Shown here in pieces: positions 25,803 to 34,016 of a DNA stretch of 64,000 nucleotides. This DNA is from Nonomuraea coxensis DSM 45129. Its GTDB lineage: Bacteria; Actinomycetota; Actinomycetes; Streptosporangiales; Streptosporangiaceae. A program made the position numbers and the translations under genes. The DNA is taken from assembly GCF_019397265.1 (NCBI RefSeq), contig NZ_CP068985.1, positions 7,351,001 through 7,415,000 of the forward strand. Reading direction: 5' to 3'. The notes under the pieces were generated by a model. It did not search any database, was not told the DNA's origin, and saw nothing but the letters and a program-made list of their open reading frames with translations. Every line of letters begins with the position of its first letter. Within the stretch, counting starts at the first letter, position 1.

Positions 25803-26926
25803 CCGAGTGGCGCAAGACGACCCTGGACCATCTGGTCAAACTACAGAGAGGTCACGACCTGCCTACCGGGCAGCGGCGTCCCGGAAACGTCCCTGTAGTA
25901 GGGGCGGGTGGGCCAAGCGGGCTACATGATACGGCCGTCGCCAAAGCACCCGGCGTTGTCATCGGCCGGGCCGGCGCATCAATGGGGCATGCGACCTATT
26001 GTAATGTCGATTTCTGGCCCTTGAACACATCGCTTTACGTCACAGATTTTCTCGGCAACGACCCCAGGTTCGTCTATTACCTTCTCGGACAGATTGACTT
26101 TTCCGGATTCAATTCCGGTGCTGCACAACCCATGCTCAACCGGAACTACATCAAGCAAATCTCGATTATTCTTCCTACACCGCACGAGCAGCGCGAGATC
26201 TCGGCCATTCTCGGAGCGCTGGACGACAAGATCGCCATCAACGAGCGCATAGCTTCGCTCTATGAGCAACTTCTGCAGTGCAAGTTTGTCGAGCTGGGCC
26301 TAGCGGACGAGCCCGATAGCGATCTAGCTGTTCCGGTTACAGACCTCGTCACCTTCAATCCGAAGCATGATAGGCCTAGCGCGGACGCGCCAATCTACGT
26401 CGATATGGCCGCTCTTCCGACAGCTACCGCCAGCATTCTCGACTGGACTCGAAGGGCCCCCAAATCCGGCTCTCGTTTCATGAATGGCGACACTCTCATG
26501 GCGCGTATCACGCCATGTCTAGAGAACGGGAAGACAGGCTACGTCGATTTTATGGACGATGGCGAGGTCGGGCTCGGGTCGACCGAGTTCATCGTTCTGA
26601 GGTCACGTCCGGGAACTCCCCGCGAATTGAGCTACTATCTAGCTCGTGACGGTCGCTTTCGGGAGCATGTGATTCGTAATATGGTTGGTTCCTCCGGACG
26701 GCAGCGTGTGAGCGCAGCCGATGCAGCCAACTACTTTGTCAACAGGCCGGACGTCGACGCGATCACGGTATTTGGAGCAGAAGCCTCGGCCGCATTCGCC
26801 CACATGAAATCCCTCGCGAGCGAGTCCCGGAACCTGGCTTCGTTGCGCGACGCCCTGCTCCCTCAACTCCTGTCCGGTCGGCTCCGAGTTCGGGATGCCG
26901 AAAAGATTGTCGAGGATATGACGTGA
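25799..26926 (+). CDS. hsdS: Type I restriction-modification specificity subunit HsdS
   Basis: A 375-residue subunit that sets DNA target specificity. Two target-recognition domains are visible: about residues 1-125 (EWRKTTLDHLVKLQRGHDLP) and about 175-335. Each is followed by a conserved spacer helix: EQREISAILGALDDKIAINE near 130-150, and RNLASLRDALLPQLLSGRL near 345-365. The DNA is clearly lower in GC than the genes on both sides, with codons such as ATT, TTT, AAT and TCT that are rare elsewhere in the window. This fits exchange of specificity genes between strains. ATGA overlap with RhuM upstream and GTGA overlap with hsdR downstream. Confidence 0.95.
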   Translation: MTEWRKTTLDHLVKLQRGHDLPTGQRRPGNVPVVGAGGPSGLHDTAVAKAPGVVIGRAGASMGHATYCNVDFWPLNTSLYVTDFLGNDPRFVYYLLGQIDFSGFNSGAAQPMLNRNYIKQISIILPTPHEQREISAILGALDDKIAINERIASLYEQLLQCKFVELGLADEPDSDLAVPVTDLVTFNPKHDRPSADAPIYVDMAALPTATASILDWTRRAPKSGSRFMNGDTLMARITPCLENGKTGYVDFMDDGEVGLGSTEFIVLRSRPGTPRELSYYLARDGRFREHVIRNMVGSSGRQRVSAADAANYFVNRPDVDAITVFGAEASAAFAHMKSLASESRNLASLRDALLPQLLSGRLRVRDAEKIVEDMT

Positions 26927-29900
26927 CTCCTCCTCACTCCTCAACACCCAACTTCCGCCCACTCGAAGCCGACTGGGAAATCCTCGCCCACGATGAACTG
27001 GCCGAACTCGCCTGGGAGCCCGCCCACGGCAACGAGTTCACCCCCGGTTCGGGTCACCGCAAGTCCTGGGACGACCTCATCCTCTACACGGACCTGCGCG
27101 AGGCAATCGAGCGCCTCAATCCCGCCCTCCCCCCGGAAGCAGTCCGGGACGCCACCGATCACGCCACCCGCGTCCATTCCAAGGAAACCTACGAGGAGAA
27201 CCGGGCCGCCCACCGGAACCTGGTCGAGGGCATCAGGAGTGTCACCTACACCGACCAGTTCGGCGGGAGCCACAACCCGACCATCCGCCTGATCGACTTC
27301 ACAACCCCCGGCAACAACACCTACCGCGCCCACCGCCAGGTCACCGTCATCCGGGGCGAGCACAACCGCCGATTCGACCTCGTCCTCTATGTCAACGGGC
27401 TACCGCTCGCCGTACTGGAGATCAAGCGCGGCGGCGACGACAACTCCACCCTGGAGAACGCTCACTCTCAGATCGGCTGGTACGTCAGCGAGTTCCCCAC
27501 CGCCTTCCGCTACAACGCTGTCGTCCTCCTGTCGGACGGGATCACGGCCAAGTACGGCACCCCGTTCACCCCGTTCGAGCACTACGCACCATGGAACCTG
27601 GACGAGGAGGGCAAGCGCGTCGACTCCTTCCGCGAGCCGGCCCAGAAGCTCGCCCTCCACGGTCTCTTCACCCAAGCTCGTTTTCTCCGCATCGTGGAGC
27701 GCTTCATCAACTTCGTGCCCTCAAAGCGGGTGAAACGCATCGCCAAACCACACCAGTTCTTCGCGGTCACCCGTGCCGTGCTAGCCGTACGAAAGGCCGC
27801 AGAGACCGACGGCAGGGCGGGGGTGGTCTGGCACACCCAGGGGTCGGGCAAGTCCGAAGAGATGGTGCTGACCAGCAACTTGATCATGCGTGATCCGCTG
27901 TTGCTGAATCCGACGATCATCGTCATCACCGACCGGAATGACCTGGACGACCAGCTCTACTCCACCTTCCAGGAAAGCGAGATCCTCCCGGAGGAGCCTC
28001 AGCAGATCCTCTCCCGCGCCGAGCTGCGCGAAGAGCTCACCACCAAGCGGACCGGCGGCATCCTCTTCACCACCTTGCAGAAGTTCGGCAAGACCAAGGA
28101 GGAGAGAGCATCAGGCACGGATCACCCGCTGCTCTCGGAGCGCCGCAACATCATCGTCGTCGTGGACGAGGCGCACCGCAGCCATTACGACGCCCTGGAC
28201 GGCTACGCCCGGCATCTGCGGGACGCGCTCCCGCACGCCACCATGCTCGCCTTCACCGGCACTCCGATCTCGGAAGCGGACCGCAACACCCGCGAGGTCT
28301 TCGGCGACTACATCGACGTCTACGACCTGAAGCGAGCCGCTGACGACGGCGCGACGGTCAAGGTCTACCACGAGAGCCGCGTCGTCGAGCTGGTCCTGGA
28401 CGGCAAGACCGACCCGGAGACGATCGACGCGGAGGCCAACCGGATCACCGATGGCCTGGACGAGACCGAGCGGCAGCGAATCGAGCAGCACGTCGCCACC
28501 ATGAACGCGATGTACGGCGCGCCGGCCCGCATCCGTGATCTGGTCGCCGACCTGGTCGCGCACTGGGAAGTGCGGCACGAGCGGATGCAGCCCTTCGTCG
28601 GCGCATCGGAGACCGGCTCGCCGGGTAAGGCGATGATCGTCTGCGCGACCCGGGACATCTGCGCCCGCGTCTACGACGAGTTGCGCAAGCTCCGCCCCGA
28701 GTGGCACGACGACGACCCGGCCAAGGGCGTCATGAAGATCGTGTTCTCGTCGGACTCCAGGAAGGACCCCGCGCACCTGCGCGCCCACGCCCTGCGCGAC
28801 TCCCAGCGCAAGGCCGTCATCAACCGGGCCAAGAACCCCGACGACGAGCTGCAGTTGCTCATCGTCAACAACATGCTGCTGACCGGCTTCGACGCTCCGC
28901 CGATCCACACGATGTACCTGGACCGGCCGCTCAAGGGCGCCACCCTGATGCAGGCCCTGGCCCGGGTCAACCGCCGCTTCCGCGGCAAGGAGGACGGCCT
29001 GCTGGTCGGGTACGCCCCGCTAACCGAGAAACTCCAGGCGGCCATCGCCGAATACTCCGCGGCCGACCAGCAGGACCAGACCCTCGGTCAGGACCTGGAC
29101 CGAGCGCTGGACGAGTTGCGCAACGAGTACGACATCATCGACGGCATCCTGCGCGACGGCCCTAAGTGGCGGGAACTGCTCGCCGTACCGAGCAAGACCG
29201 CCTTCATCGACGCGGCTCTCGCGGTCGCGGAGTACCTGCTGAAGTCCAAGAAGGCCGAAGACGTCAAGCAGACACCCTGGTATCGCTTCCGTGAGCACGC
29301 CCACCGGCTGGAGCGTTTCTTCGCGCTCACCGCCAACGCGGCCAACCTCGCCGACCGTTTCCCAGGCAACCCGTACTGGCGGCGCGACATCCAGTTCTTC
29401 GTCGAGGTCCGCGCCTACATGGCCAAGCTGGACGCCATGGACCGCGAGGCGCGCGGCCTGCCCGTCGCCCGGGACGTGGAGCTCTACCTCGCCCAATTGA
29501 CCTCCGCCGTGGTGGAGACGAAGGGCGTGACCGACCTGTTCGCGGAAGCGGGGTTGGAGACGGCTGACCTGACGCACCTCAACGACGCGCTGGTGGCCAA
29601 ACTGGCACAGAGCAAGACCCCGCATCTGGCCGCGGAAGCGCTGCGCCGCCTGATCGAGAAGAAGATGCGGGAGGTCACCAAGCACAACATCGTGCGCAGG
29701 ACGACGTTCTCCGAACGGCTTCAGGACCTGATGTACCGCTACATGCGCGAGCAGCTCACCAGCGCAGAGATCATCGCCAAGCTAGTGGAGTTGGCCAAGG
29801 AAATCGCAGGCGACCATCGGCGTGGTGAGCAGTTCAACCCGGCACTCGACTGGCGTGAACTCGCCTTCTACGACGCGGTAGCCGACCACGGCACGGCCCG

Positions 29901-30144
29901 GGAGTTGATGGGCGACGAGGTGCTCGCCACCATCGCACGAGACCTCGTCACGCAGGTGCAGGCCAACCTCAAGAAGGACTGGATCGCACGGGAACCGGTC
30001 CGTGCTCGTCTCCGCGCCACGATCAAACGACTCCTGGCGCGCTACAACTACCCGCCCGACCAGGAAGCGAAGGCCATCGATCTGGTCATCCGGCAAGTGG
30101 AGCACTTCGCCGACATCTGGTCCAAGGACGGCAGGGTCACGTGA
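26923..30144 (+). CDS. hsdR: Type I restriction enzyme endonuclease/translocase subunit HsdR
   Basis: A 1073-residue subunit that cuts unmodified DNA after ATP-driven translocation. The N-terminal nuclease domain has the PD-(D/E)xK pattern: D152 in RFDLVLYVNGLPLAVLEIK and E166-I-K168. Superfamily 2 helicase motifs follow: Walker A HTQGSGKS (304-311), DEAH box VVVDEAHRSH (D415-H418), FTGTP, and a late LLTGFDAPPIHTMYLDRPL block. The C-terminal third is helical and binds HsdM-HsdS. GTG start overlaps the hsdS stop. All key residues are present, so the restriction system looks active. Confidence 0.97.
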   Translation: MTPPHSSTPNFRPLEADWEILAHDELAELAWEPAHGNEFTPGSGHRKSWDDLILYTDLREAIERLNPALPPEAVRDATDHATRVHSKETYEENRAAHRNLVEGIRSVTYTDQFGGSHNPTIRLIDFTTPGNNTYRAHRQVTVIRGEHNRRFDLVLYVNGLPLAVLEIKRGGDDNSTLENAHSQIGWYVSEFPTAFRYNAVVLLSDGITAKYGTPFTPFEHYAPWNLDEEGKRVDSFREPAQKLALHGLFTQARFLRIVERFINFVPSKRVKRIAKPHQFFAVTRAVLAVRKAAETDGRAGVVWHTQGSGKSEEMVLTSNLIMRDPLLLNPTIIVITDRNDLDDQLYSTFQESEILPEEPQQILSRAELREELTTKRTGGILFTTLQKFGKTKEERASGTDHPLLSERRNIIVVVDEAHRSHYDALDGYARHLRDALPHATMLAFTGTPISEADRNTREVFGDYIDVYDLKRAADDGATVKVYHESRVVELVLDGKTDPETIDAEANRITDGLDETERQRIEQHVATMNAMYGAPARIRDLVADLVAHWEVRHERMQPFVGASETGSPGKAMIVCATRDICARVYDELRKLRPEWHDDDPAKGVMKIVFSSDSRKDPAHLRAHALRDSQRKAVINRAKNPDDELQLLIVNNMLLTGFDAPPIHTMYLDRPLKGATLMQALARVNRRFRGKEDGLLVGYAPLTEKLQAAIAEYSAADQQDQTLGQDLDRALDELRNEYDIIDGILRDGPKWRELLAVPSKTAFIDAALAVAEYLLKSKKAEDVKQTPWYRFREHAHRLERFFALTANAANLADRFPGNPYWRRDIQFFVEVRAYMAKLDAMDREARGLPVARDVELYLAQLTSAVVETKGVTDLFAEAGLETADLTHLNDALVAKLAQSKTPHLAAEALRRLIEKKMREVTKHNIVRRTTFSERLQDLMYRYMREQLTSAEIIAKLVELAKEIAGDHRRGEQFNPALDWRELAFYDAVADHGTARELMGDEVLATIARDLVTQVQANLKKDWIAREPVRARLRATIKRLLARYNYPPDQEAKAIDLVIRQVEHFADIWSKDGRVT

Positions 30145-30172
30145 CCCTTCCCCGGCAGAGACATAGGTGCGA

Positions 30173-30652
30173 CTATTCTCTCGCGGCGCCCTCGGGCCAG
30201 ATGACGGTCACGGGGAGGCCGCGTTGCCGGGCCTCGGCGACGACCTCGGCCGTCCCGCCCGCTCCGGCGCCGGGCTGTCCGTCCCAAACTGCCACCAGCT
30301 CATCGACCGTTGACAGTACGGCTTCGTTGGCGGCCTCGTACGCCTGCCGGTCGGCGTGGTCGAAGTCCATGAAACGGACGGTCTTCGCCGCCTCCATGAG
30401 CCGGTCGAACTGTTCGGCGTGATCCGGCTTCACCTTGGTCAGTCGGTAGTCCCGCGATGGCAGCACCACCTCCAGCGATCCGCCAGCTGCGAGCACCTCG
30501 TCGGCGAACAGGCTGTCGGAGCCACGAGCGATGCAGGATACGCCTACGAGTTCGCCAGTGAACGAGGCAAGGTGCGCGCGGAGCGCGTCGGAGATGAGGT
30601 GGGCCGTCGCCGGGGTCAGGTTCATATGGCCAGTCACGCCGATACGCATCAT
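30173..30652 (-). CDS. SLOG-domain (Rossmann-like) protein
   Basis: A 159-residue protein of SLOG/LOG-like Rossmann type. A glycine-containing first strand (MRIGVTGHMNLT) is followed by an Arg-Gly-Ser-Asp loop (CIARGSDSLFADEVL), a VVLPSRDY strand, a FMDFDHADRQAYEAANEAVL helix and a VAVWDGQPGAGAGGTAEVV segment. SLOG domains bind nucleotide or nucleotide-like second messengers, and some act in anti-phage defence. There is a GGAAGAGG ribosome site; ATG at 30652 was chosen, although TTG at 30655 is possible. It lies 26 nt after the XRE/TPR regulator, which probably controls it, and faces the end of hsdR. Confidence 0.75.
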   Translation of the reverse strand: MMRIGVTGHMNLTPATAHLISDALRAHLASFTGELVGVSCIARGSDSLFADEVLAAGGSLEVVLPSRDYRLTKVKPDHAEQFDRLMEAAKTVRFMDFDHADRQAYEAANEAVLSTVDELVAVWDGQPGAGAGGTAEVVAEARQRGLPVTVIWPEGAARE

Positions 30653-30678
30653 CAAGTCCTCTTCCTAGGCGTCGGCTA

Positions 30679-32103
30679 CTAGCGAGCCAGCGTCTCGCGA
30701 ATGTGCTGCTCAAGGGGAGCCATGATGGGATCCTTCCGAGCCTTGATCTCAAGATAGAACTCGCGGAGCTGGACCCTGACTCTGTCGGACTGAACTTGTC
30801 CGGCGGCGTCGGCGGCGGCGTTGCCCAGGGTCACGGCCTCGTCGCGGTCGCCGGTGAGGAGGTGGGCGTACGCGAGCCCCACCTGATCGAGCGCGAGGCT
30901 GCGCATGCTGGAACGTTGCCGAAGTGCCACCGCTTGCCGGATGTGGTCGAGGGCGTCGCCCGCGAATCGGCTGTCATGTTGGGCCAGCTCCAGGTATCTC
31001 CCACCGGTGACCCCGGCCAGTTCGGCGTCGTCGAAGTACGCGATCCAGTCGGGGTCGGGGTCGTGAGAACCGATTTCGCTGAATGCATCCTTGGCGTTGC
31101 CCGTGGCGCGCTTGAAGGACTCAGGTCGGCCCATCTTGGCGTACGACCATGCCTCCCGGGTGTGCAACATCGCGCGGAGTCGAGGTGTGGCCGTGGACCT
31201 GACTCCGTCCAAGGCAAGCCGGATCAGCTCTAGCGCGTCCTGCGGTCGGTCGAGGTACAGCAGTTGCCGCGCCATGGACGCCAGGACGCTCGCGCCGAAC
31301 GGCTTATCCTCACCAGGCGTGGACGCCTGCAGAGACATGACGTAGTACTTCTGCGCCGCGGTTTGCATGCCGCAGTCCCATGACATGGTGGCGGCGATCT
31401 TCGCAAGCTGCGCCATCACGTGGAACAGCCGCACACTCACCTCATGGGGGTGGCTGTCGCGCAGCAGGTCGGCCACCTCGTTGAGCTGTCCGATCACGGC
31501 CTTGCGGGCGAGTCCGCCGCCGTGCTGGTCGTCCCATGTGCGGAAGACGTTCGCCGCATGCTCCAACTGGGCGACCTCGTCCAACCCAATGCGTCCTCCG
31601 TACTCCGATGGGGAGGGCACGGGGGGCGGGTACGCGAGCCAACGCTGTACCGGATCGACGAGCGGAAGCCCTGCCGTGATGGCCAGCGCCTTGACCGCTT
31701 CGCGGCGGTTCAACATGAGGTCGCTCTTGGTGATGTCGTAGATGGCATCGGCTGTCTGTCCTGCTCCCCAGAGCCAAGGTAGGGCAGCAGAGGAGACCGA
31801 GTTCGCGTCGTCGTCGGCGCAGTCATCGGTCGTGGCCTCCGGCACCGCCGGACGCTCGAACAGCTTGGTTTCTGGAATCTCGAACACGCGGCAATAAAGA
31901 AGGGGATATGGATCGCGAGGATGACCTTTGCCTGCTTCATGCCGTTTAATCGTGCGCAGGACCGACTCGAACTCCGCCAAGGCGATCTCGTTACCGGCGG
32001 CTTTGAACAGGTGGACAGCCACTTGCTTCTGAGACCAGCCGCGTCGCCGGCGCTCGTGCCGGATGCGTTCGGCCCAGGCTGGCAGGTCAGTCTCGTCGGT
32101 CAT
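30679..32103 (-). CDS. XRE-family helix-turn-helix regulator with TPR-like C-terminus
   Basis: A 474-residue regulator. ATG at 32103 has GAGG 9 nt upstream. Residues about 8-70 form an XRE-type helix-turn-helix (WAERIRHERRRRGWSQKQVA). A low-complexity acidic linker follows, and residues about 150-470 form TPR-like helical repeats (LIRLALDGVRSTATPRLRAM and similar). This architecture is common in actinomycete regulators that respond to a bound peptide or small molecule. It is transcribed with the SLOG gene and divergent from the small gene at 32376. The 272-nt gap between the divergent starts contains GTAATC repeats that may be its binding site. Confidence 0.85.
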   Translation of the reverse strand: MTDETDLPAWAERIRHERRRRGWSQKQVAVHLFKAAGNEIALAEFESVLRTIKRHEAGKGHPRDPYPLLYCRVFEIPETKLFERPAVPEATTDDCADDDANSVSSAALPWLWGAGQTADAIYDITKSDLMLNRREAVKALAITAGLPLVDPVQRWLAYPPPVPSPSEYGGRIGLDEVAQLEHAANVFRTWDDQHGGGLARKAVIGQLNEVADLLRDSHPHEVSVRLFHVMAQLAKIAATMSWDCGMQTAAQKYYVMSLQASTPGEDKPFGASVLASMARQLLYLDRPQDALELIRLALDGVRSTATPRLRAMLHTREAWSYAKMGRPESFKRATGNAKDAFSEIGSHDPDPDWIAYFDDAELAGVTGGRYLELAQHDSRFAGDALDHIRQAVALRQRSSMRSLALDQVGLAYAHLLTGDRDEAVTLGNAAADAAGQVQSDRVRVQLREFYLEIKARKDPIMAPLEQHIRETLAR

Positions 32104-32220
32104 GCCGTCACACCTCATCTGCGGGCAAGGGGACACTCTCGCGTCCTCCAGTGTGCTTCAACACCAGCTGTCCGCGCTCTATTACTTAGTGTTGTCAGCG
32201 AGTTCCTCGCCGTCAGACTC

Positions 32221-32293
32221 AGGGGGACGTGGTGACCCCCCTGAATGTCCCTCAAACGCATCTGTAATCGAATGATTACTCATTGTTGTAATC
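32221..32293. promoter_or_regulatory. GTAATC repeat cluster and G/C hairpin between divergent genes
   Basis: The XRE regulator and the small gene at 32376 are divergent, with a 272-nt gap. In it, GTAATC-GAAT-GATTAC (32264-32279) is a perfect inverted repeat, and a third GTAATC follows at 32288-32293, 24 nt after the first. Just before these lies an AGGGGG...CCCCCT stem with a 10-nt loop (about 32221-32242). The AT-rich repeats stand out in this genome and are the best candidate operator for the XRE protein. The remainder of the gap shows nothing further. Confidence 0.5.
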
Positions 32294-32375
32294 GGAGGTG
32301 ACGCGATCGAAACCGGGGTCCGCAGGCGTTGACACCGCCGTACGGACCCCTTGATCAGGATGGTGGTCCTGACCC

Positions 32376-32612
32376 ATGACACACGATAGGGCTACAACTG
32401 CCGCCCGTCCGGTGTTCGCCGGATGGCGGATCATGCGCAGCGACGCCGGACGATTCTGGGCCACGCGCGAGCAACCGTTCCCCCGGGCCGCCGAGGACGC
32501 CGGTGCCCACCGTACGGTCGATGCCGACGACCTGGTGAAGTTGTGCCAGGCCATCGCGGTACAGGAGGGCATCGCCGAGCGGAAGCGCTGGATCGTCCGG
32601 ACAATACGGTGA
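32376..32612 (+). CDS. Small 78-residue protein, first of a coupled pair
   Basis: A short soluble protein rich in Arg and Ala, with the core FAGWRIMRSDAGRFWATRE and a VDADDLVKLCQAIAVQEGIA helix. Its stop overlaps the next start by GTGA, which supports translation of both. Codon use is typical of the genome. The reading frame looks real because it ends exactly where a coupled, well-formed gene starts. The ribosome site is weak. I do not recognise a family. It sits divergently next to the XRE/SLOG operon, so the same regulator may control it. Confidence 0.6.
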   Translation: MTHDRATTAARPVFAGWRIMRSDAGRFWATREQPFPRAAEDAGAHRTVDADDLVKLCQAIAVQEGIAERKRWIVRTIR

Positions 32613-32938
32613 CCGCGTCCGCCGTCGTTCTCGCTCCGCCCGATGTCCTCACGGACGAGGACTGCCCGGGGATCTCGCCGCATCCGGCCGCGCCACGCCC
32701 CGGTCGTACGGCGCTGCGGTGGATCGGGCAGGGACTCGCGCCCGGCCGGGTCGTCGCGTACACCTGCTCCTGTCAGATGACCGCCTACGAGTTGGTGGCC
32801 TGCGGCGGCGTCTATCAGATCCGTCGGCGGACCGTTCCCCGCCGGGGCGTGCCGCCGGTGTCCTGGACGGCCGATCGGTGGCGCCGCGGGGAAGCGCTCG
32901 AATGGTGGCGCCGCCTGCTCGCCGGCCAGGCCCGATGA
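32609..32938 (+). CDS. Small 109-residue protein, second of a coupled pair
   Basis: Starts at GTG in a GTGA overlap with the preceding small gene. The protein holds ALRWIGQGLAPGRVVAYTCS, CQMTAYELVACGG and YQIRRRT, and ends in a Trp/Arg-rich helix (WRRGEALEWWRRLLAGQAR). There is no signal peptide. The pattern of conserved Cys and Trp suggests a compact alpha/beta domain, but I recognise no family. A longer in-frame extension exists upstream, but it runs across the preceding gene and lacks a ribosome site. Probably a partner of the 78-residue protein. Confidence 0.6.
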   Translation: MTASAVVLAPPDVLTDEDCPGISPHPAAPRPGRTALRWIGQGLAPGRVVAYTCSCQMTAYELVACGGVYQIRRRTVPRRGVPPVSWTADRWRRGEALEWWRRLLAGQAR

Positions 32939-32961
32939 GCCGCCCTGCGCATCCTGACACC

Positions 32962-32993
32962 AAAAAACCCAGCTCAGCGTACTGAACTGGGTT
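32962..32993 (-). terminator. Rho-independent terminator of the tRNA-Lys gene
   Basis: On the minus strand, AACCCAGTTCAG, loop TACG, CTGAGCTGGGTT forms a 12-bp stem with one G-U pair, followed directly by a run of U. It lies about 8 nt past the tRNA 3' end and is one of the few classic U-tract terminators in the window. Confidence 0.85.
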
Positions 32994-33001
32994 TGGTGCG
33001 G

Positions 33002-33075
33002 TGCGCCGCCAGGGACTCGAACCCCGGACCCGCTGATTAAGAGTCAGCTGCTCTGACCAACTGAGCTAGCGGCGC
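33002..33075 (-). tRNA. tRNA-Lys (anticodon CTT)
   Basis: A 74-nt cloverleaf on the minus strand: acceptor GCGCCGC/GCGGCGC, D arm GCTC/GAGC, anticodon stem GCTGA/TCAGC with loop CTCTTAA (anticodon CTT), a T arm with TTCGAGT, and discriminator A. CCA is not encoded directly after the discriminator. Every stem pairs fully apart from one G-U in the T stem. Confidence 0.97.
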
Positions 33076-33142
33076 CTTGCAGGAAGGAATATACCGGTCA
33101 TCCCCATCCTGGTCGAATCGGTCATCGGCGACGCTCTGTTGC

Positions 33143-33148
33143 TAGAAT
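33143..33148 (+). promoter_or_regulatory. Candidate -10 box of the MoxR/CoxE operon
   Basis: TAGAAT lies 28 nt upstream of the MoxR ATG, in an AT-rich patch (GCTAGAATAAAG), with an AGGAG ribosome site between. No convincing -35 element was seen. Confidence 0.4.
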
Positions 33149-33176
33149 AAAGTTCGGCCCGCAGACAGGAGCATCG

Positions 33177-34016
33177 ATGTTCGACTCGCCCGCCGACGTG
33201 ACGGAGCGGCTCGCCGCCGTGGACTATCTCTCCGACGACGCCATCTCCACCTCGGTGTTCCTCGCCGCGGCGCTGGGCAAGCCGCTGCTGGTGGAAGGCC
33301 CGGCCGGGGTCGGCAAGACGCAGCTCGCCAAGGCGGTCGCCGCGGCGACCGGGTCCGACCTGATCCGGCTGCAGTGCTACGAGGGCCTGGACGAGGCCCG
33401 CGCCCTCTACGAGTGGAACTACAAGAAGCAGCTCCTCCGCATCCAGGCGACCAGCGCGGACGACGACATCTTCACCGAGGAGTTCCTGCTGGAGCGCCCG
33501 CTGCTCAAGGCCATCAGGTCCGACCGGCCGACGGTGCTGCTCATCGACGAGACCGACAAGGCCGACGTCGAGGTGGAGGGCCTGCTGCTGGAGCTGCTGT
33601 CGGACTTCCAGGTGACGATCCCCGAGCTCGGCACCGTCGTGGCCCGGCGGCGACCGTACGTCGTGCTGACCTCCAACGCCACCCGCGAGCTGTCGGAGGC
33701 GCTCAAACGGCGCTGCCTCTACCTGCACATCGAGTACCCGACGCCGGAACGCGAGCGCGACATCGTGCTCAGCCAGGTGCCGGGCATCCGGGGCGACCTC
33801 GCCGAGCAGCTCGCGAGGACCGTGGCGACGCTGCGGGCGCTGGAGCTGAAGAAGGCCCCGTCGGTGGCCGAGACCGTCGACTGGGCCAACACCCTGCTCG
33901 CCCTCGGCAGGGAGGAACTGGACGAGGCCACCGTCGCGGGGACGCTGGGCGTGGTGCTCAAGCACGCCGCCGACCACACGCGGGCGGTCAAGGAGCTGGG
34001 GCTTCCCGATGCCTGA
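33177..34016 (+). CDS. MoxR-family AAA+ ATPase (CoxD-like)
   Basis: A 279-residue ATPase. Walker A is GPAGVGKTQLA (about residues 41-51); Walker B is VLLIDETDKAD (about 119-129). The sensor region is YVVLTSNATRELSEALKRRC. MoxR ATPases act as chaperones or metal-insertion helpers together with a von Willebrand A-domain partner; the partner is the next gene, overlapping by 8 nt. In CO-dehydrogenase clusters the pair is called CoxD/CoxE, but no Cox structural genes are here, so the client is unknown. A clear AGGAG ribosome site precedes the ATG. Confidence 0.92.
   Translation: MFDSPADVTERLAAVDYLSDDAISTSVFLAAALGKPLLVEGPAGVGKTQLAKAVAAATGSDLIRLQCYEGLDEARALYEWNYKKQLLRIQATSADDDIFTEEFLLERPLLKAIRSDRPTVLLIDETDKADVEVEGLLLELLSDFQVTIPELGTVVARRRPYVVLTSNATRELSEALKRRCLYLHIEYPTPERERDIVLSQVPGIRGDLAEQLARTVATLRALELKKAPSVAETVDWANTLLALGREELDEATVAGTLGVVLKHAADHTRAVKELGLPDA

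Noticed and set aside
18680..32938. Prophage or integrative element boundaries around the restriction island
   Set aside because: No integrase, attachment-site direct repeats or phage structural genes were seen. The nearby tRNA-Lys is intact and no partial tRNA copy was found.
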